Assembly (NCBI GenBank): GCA_025457805.1
Contig: JALOTR010000080.1
Span: forward strand, 1-8,717
From: Akkermansiaceae bacterium
GTDB taxonomy: Bacteria > Verrucomicrobiota > Verrucomicrobiia > Verrucomicrobiales > Akkermansiaceae
Direction: 5' to 3'
Length of the DNA stretch: 8,717 nucleotides
How positions within the stretch are numbered: the stretch's first letter is position 1; each line of letters opens with the position of its first letter. Of this stretch, positions 6,584 to 8,717 are shown in pieces. Position numbers and translations under genes: made by a program. The notes below the pieces were generated by a model that was not told the origin of the DNA, ran no database searches, and saw only the letters and a program-made list of their open reading frames with translations.

Positions 6584-6630
6584 GGGAAATTCATGAAACG
6601 TTTCCCAAACGGGAGATCGCGGAATTTCCC
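6584..6630 (-). terminator. Inverted repeat immediately after the enoyl reductase stop codon
   Basis: GGGAAATTC (6584-6592) and GAATTTCCC (6622-6630) form a perfect 9-bp inverted repeat whose right arm touches the reductase stop codon (6631-6633). The 29-nt loop contains a further small hairpin (CGTTT-CCC-AAACG, 6599-6611), which overlaps the 10-bp palindrome GAAACGTTTC (6595-6604). In minus-strand RNA the first arm follows the UGA directly. There is no U-tract, so an intrinsic terminator is uncertain. An operator for the downstream surface-protein gene is the alternative. Confidence 0.35.
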
Positions 6631-7638
6631 TCAATCCGCCACCGGAGCGAACAACACCTTACCCTCCCGCTCTGGCGAATCGAGCCGCGCGAGTGCTTCC
6701 TGGTATGCCTCCAATGCGAAGCTTCCATCCACCGGCTGCACGAGTTTTCCGGCGGCGATGCGTTCTGTTAGATTCTGATAGACTTCATGAATCTCCGCAG
6801 CCGGAGCCTGCTCCACCCAACGCGTGACCCACAGCCCGCGGATGCGGAGATCGCGGAAAATCAGCAGTCCGTTCGGCAAAGTGACCGGCTTGCGGCCCAT
6901 TGCACCATAGGTGATGTGGGTGCCACTCTCGCGCAGCAATTTCATCAAACGCAGCGCGCTGTCACCGCCCACGGCATTGAAGGCCAACGCGGCATTCGCT
7001 CCGCCGAGCACTTCCTTGGCGGCTTGCAGGCCCTCTTCATCATCGGTGAAAACCTCATCCGCACCCAAGGCCCGCAGTTCATCCACCACTTCCATGCGGC
7101 GGACGAAGGAAACCGTGCGAATCCCGAGATCGCGCGCAATTTGGATGACACAACGTCCCACTGCGGAGTTGCCGAGATTTTGCACGATGCAGTCGCCTGC
7201 CTTGAGCGTTTCAAAACCATGCAAAAGCCGCCAAGCCGTGGCCGGATTGACCTTGAGCATGGCCGCCTGCAAGGGATCGATGCCCGCAGGCAGTTTGAAA
7301 AGCGAGCTGGCCGGAACCGTGGTATGCGTGGCCCAGGTCGATGCCCGGCGGAGGAACATCACCAGATCGCCGCTGGCAAACTCGGGCGAGCCACTGCTTT
7401 CCACCACCCCGCATCCCTCGATCCCCGGCACTGCGGGCAGCTCCGGCTTTACGCCATAAGTGCCTTCGATCGTATTCAGGTCCGCCGGATTGATCGGCGC
7501 GGCCAGAATCCGGACCAAAACTTCTCCCGCGCCCGGCGCTTGCAGCTCGAAAGGGGAAATTTCAAGCACCTCCGCCGGATTTCCCGTGTGATGGAAAATC
7601 AAACGGCGGCCCTGTGGACGGGTATGCGGATCGTTCAT
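6631..7638 (-). CDS. MECR/ETR1-type NADPH-dependent trans-2-enoyl thioester reductase (zinc-free MDR family)
   Basis: A cytoplasmic medium-chain dehydrogenase/reductase of 335 residues whose wording closely follows the mitochondrial 2-enoyl thioester reductase MECR. Shared stretches include HHTGNPAEVLEI (16-27), LAAPINPADLNTIEGTYG (45-62), ELPAVPGIEG, VNPATAWRLL, IVQNLGNSAVGRCVIQIA (151-168), NAVGG, THITYGAMGRKPV and LRIRGLWVTRW. Tyr61 corresponds to the catalytic tyrosine of MECR/Etr1, and the NSAVG loop with the following helix is the nucleotide-binding site. The catalytic and structural zinc-binding cysteines of alcohol dehydrogenases are absent, as expected for this group. The reaction would be NADPH-dependent reduction of 2-enoyl-ACP or 2-enoyl-CoA, the last step of a fatty-acid elongation cycle; it could also act as a related quinone/enone reductase. 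ATG 7638 is chosen because the open frame beyond it is the antisense of the neighbouring peptidase gene. It is divergent from that gene, 114 bp apart. Confidence 0.9.
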   Translation of the reverse strand: MNDPHTRPQGRRLIFHHTGNPAEVLEISPFELQAPGAGEVLVRILAAPINPADLNTIEGTYGVKPELPAVPGIEGCGVVESSGSPEFASGDLVMFLRRASTWATHTTVPASSLFKLPAGIDPLQAAMLKVNPATAWRLLHGFETLKAGDCIVQNLGNSAVGRCVIQIARDLGIRTVSFVRRMEVVDELRALGADEVFTDDEEGLQAAKEVLGGANAALAFNAVGGDSALRLMKLLRESGTHITYGAMGRKPVTLPNGLLIFRDLRIRGLWVTRWVEQAPAAEIHEVYQNLTERIAAGKLVQPVDGSFALEAYQEALARLDSPEREGKVLFAPVAD

Positions 7639-7752
7639 GGCCGGAGTCTGATGAATCCGAGGTGCAAGCCAAAGAACAAAGACGCCCAAAACGCGGGGAC
7701 CGCCTTCGCTCAAAGATTGCCGGGGAAGGCAGGCTCGTCCATCATCCCGGCG
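7639..7752. other. Divergent intergenic region between reductase and M14 peptidase genes
   Basis: This 114-bp gap must hold the promoters of both divergent genes. I see no convincing -35/-10 pair and no strong inverted repeat in it. Confidence 0.5.
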
Positions 7753-8508
7753 ATGCAAGGTGACTTCCATTGGCCTGATTTCCTTCCCGCATTCCGTGAG
7801 GCCGCAGAGCACGACGGATTCCTGCGAACCGTGATTGCCGAAACCTCCGCCGGCCCCATCGAGGCTTGGCTGCGGCGCGGATCGGGCCCCCGTGTTTATC
7901 TTTCCACAGGAATCCATGGCGATGAACCCGCCGGACCGCTCGCTCTGCTCGATCTGATGAAGGGCGGTTTTTTTTCCGATCCTGAGTTCCGGCACTTCGA
8001 TTGGGCCATCTGTCCCGCCCTCAACCCGACCGGCCTCGCCCTCGGAACCCGTGGCAATGCGGACGGCATCGATCTGAATCGCGATTATTGGAATCGGCAC
8101 ACCCCGGAAATCGCCGCGCACGTCGCCTGGCTCGAATCCTGGGGCTGGCCGGATCTTTTCCTCTCCCTGCACGAGGATTCGGACACCAGCGGGTTCTACT
8201 TTTACGAAATCAACCTCAGGGAGGACCAGCCGCAGCGCGCGGATGCCATCCTCGCCGCCGTGAGCCCGTGGTTCCCTGCCGAGCCCGGCCCGGAAATCGA
8301 TGGCCACATCCCCCGCGGTCCCGGCTGGATTTACCACGCCGCCGAGGCCGACCTCCCCGAGCACTGGCCGGAAGCCATCTACCTCTCCAAATCCGGCTGC
8401 CCCCTCTCCTTCACCTTCGAGACCCCCAGCAGCGCCCCCCTCGCCCCACGCACCGCCGCCCACCGCGCCGCCATCCAAGCCGCCTGCAAGCAGCTCCCCC
8501 AAGCCTGA
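7753..8508 (+). CDS. M14-family zinc metallopeptidase, MpaA/succinylglutamate-desuccinylase-like
   Basis: A compact M14-fold zinc hydrolase of 251 residues without a signal peptide, so probably cytoplasmic. Zinc ligands are His55 and Glu58 in STGIHGDEPAGP and His140 in LSLHEDSD. Substrate-binding features are NPTGLALGTRGN (91-102, with Arg100) and GIDLNRDY (105-112, Asn109-Arg110), and the general-base glutamate is Glu223 in FTFETPS. This arrangement is typical of murein-tripeptide amidases (MpaA), which cut the gamma-D-Glu/diaminopimelate bond during cell-wall peptide recycling, and of the related succinylglutamate desuccinylase/aspartoacylase branch. The exact substrate cannot be read from sequence. 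ATG 7753 lies 33 residues before STGIHG's beta-sheet core region; an in-frame ATG at 7651 would add 34 lysine- and arginine-rich residues with no family likeness. No clear ribosome-binding site is seen. The downstream end runs into a C-rich repeat. Confidence 0.87.
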   Translation: MQGDFHWPDFLPAFREAAEHDGFLRTVIAETSAGPIEAWLRRGSGPRVYLSTGIHGDEPAGPLALLDLMKGGFFSDPEFRHFDWAICPALNPTGLALGTRGNADGIDLNRDYWNRHTPEIAAHVAWLESWGWPDLFLSLHEDSDTSGFYFYEINLREDQPQRADAILAAVSPWFPAEPGPEIDGHIPRGPGWIYHAAEADLPEHWPEAIYLSKSGCPLSFTFETPSSAPLAPRTAAHRAAIQAACKQLPQA

Positions 8509-8516
8509 CCCCCACC

Positions 8517-8568
8517 ACCCACCCCACAGCCCCCGCCCGCCCACCCCGCAGCCCCCGCCCGCCCACCC
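8517..8568 (+). repeat. C-rich 22-bp tandem repeat, about 2.4 copies, with G-quadruplex motif on the minus strand
   Basis: Units lie at 8517-8538 and 8539-8560, with a partial third at 8561-8568. The second unit reads GCCCACCCCGCAGCCCCCGC followed by CC, and the first differs at two positions. On the minus strand GGGTGGGCGGGCGGGGG satisfies the four-G-run quadruplex rule with one-base loops (8552-8568), and a second such tract lies in the first unit. The array starts 9 bp after the peptidase stop codon. Its transcript would be a long C-rich segment, which suits Rho loading; that role is inferred. Confidence 0.75.
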
Positions 8569-8569
8569 T

Positions 8570-8717
8570 CAAATTGCAAGAGACACATTTTATCAGAATT
8601 GTGCTTGTGACGGAGCAAGGGGAAGCCTCGGCCGGAACTGGAGATGGGGAGGCGGCAGGGAAAATCGCGCGAGATGCAAATTGCGGGAGACAGATTTAAT
8701 CAGAATCGTGCTTGTGC
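8570..8717. repeat. Diverged 40-nt direct repeat with 107-nt period, running to the right edge
   Basis: Copy 1 (8570-8609) begins CAAATTGCAAGAGACACATT and copy 2 (8677-8716) begins CAAATTGCGGGAGACAGATT. They match at 35 of 40 positions and both end in GTGCTTGTG. The 67 bp between them is not repeated within the window. Copy 2 ends at the window edge, so more units may follow. I see no supported gene in this stretch. A dispersed intergenic repeat or the start of a longer array is the likely identity. Confidence 0.7.

Noticed and set aside
7786..7802. A look-alike of the dyad element (CCCGCATTC then CGTGAGGC)
   Set aside because: It lacks the CGGG half-site and lies inside the M14 peptidase coding sequence, so chance similarity is likelier.
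6787..8508. A long plus-strand open frame of 573 codons
   Set aside because: Its first half is antisense to the well-supported MECR-type reductase and has no family likeness; only the part from 7753 is the M14 peptidase.
7639..8544. Minus-strand upstream extension of the reductase to a 637-codon frame
   Set aside because: The extension is low-complexity, glycine-rich and antisense to the peptidase. The MECR likeness begins at once after ATG 7638.
8570..8717. The direct repeat as a CRISPR array
   Set aside because: Only two diverged copies, a 67-nt spacer outside the usual range, and no cas gene in view.

Overview
The window is GC-rich bacterial chromosome with compact protein-coding genes, few clear Shine-Dalgarno sites, a PEP-CTERM/exosortase pair and a histidine kinase carrying discoidin-like domains. 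These traits together suggest a Verrucomicrobiota-like (or related PVC-group) environmental bacterium. This placement is inferred; no rRNA or other firm taxonomic marker is present. I see no tRNA, rRNA, CRISPR array, transposase or phage gene.

Layout from left to right. (1) Positions 1-269, minus strand: the N-terminal part of an unrecognised secreted protein that runs off the left edge. (2) Positions 337-2343, minus: a membrane sensor histidine kinase with a large extracytoplasmic region of galactose-binding/discoidin-like folds. A nearly identical 24-nt element with a CCCG-N6-CGGG dyad lies the same distance upstream of the start codons of genes 1 and 2. (3) Positions 2502-3938, plus: an RseP-type site-2 protease, divergent from the kinase. 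(4) Positions 3939-4145: a gene-free convergent gap holding a 17-bp tandem duplication and a 129-bp element bounded by 30-bp imperfect inverted repeats. (5) Positions 4146-6472, minus: a probable two-gene operon with a PEP-CTERM-like surface protein first and an exosortase/archaeosortase-family transpeptidase with a fused C-terminal domain second. (6) Positions 6631-7638, minus: a MECR/ETR1-type 2-enoyl thioester reductase. (7) Positions 7753-8508, plus: an M14-family zinc peptidase related to murein-peptide amidases, divergent from gene 6. (8) Positions 8509-8717: a repeat-rich, gene-free right end with a C-rich 22-bp tandem repeat (G-quadruplex motif on the minus strand) and a 40-nt direct repeat with a 107-nt period that reaches the window edge.

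The most interesting unit is region 5. The exosortase has the complete Cys-Arg-His catalytic set. It sits 53 bp downstream of a protein with a signal peptide, a PEP-CTERM-type surface domain and a C-terminal tripartite sorting signal whose motif is G-A-P-V-P-P rather than V-P-E-P. This looks like a dedicated one-enzyme/one-substrate sorting system. RseP and the discoidin-domain kinase also concern the cell envelope, so most of the window encodes envelope-related functions. The reductase and the M14 peptidase look like ordinary metabolic neighbours.
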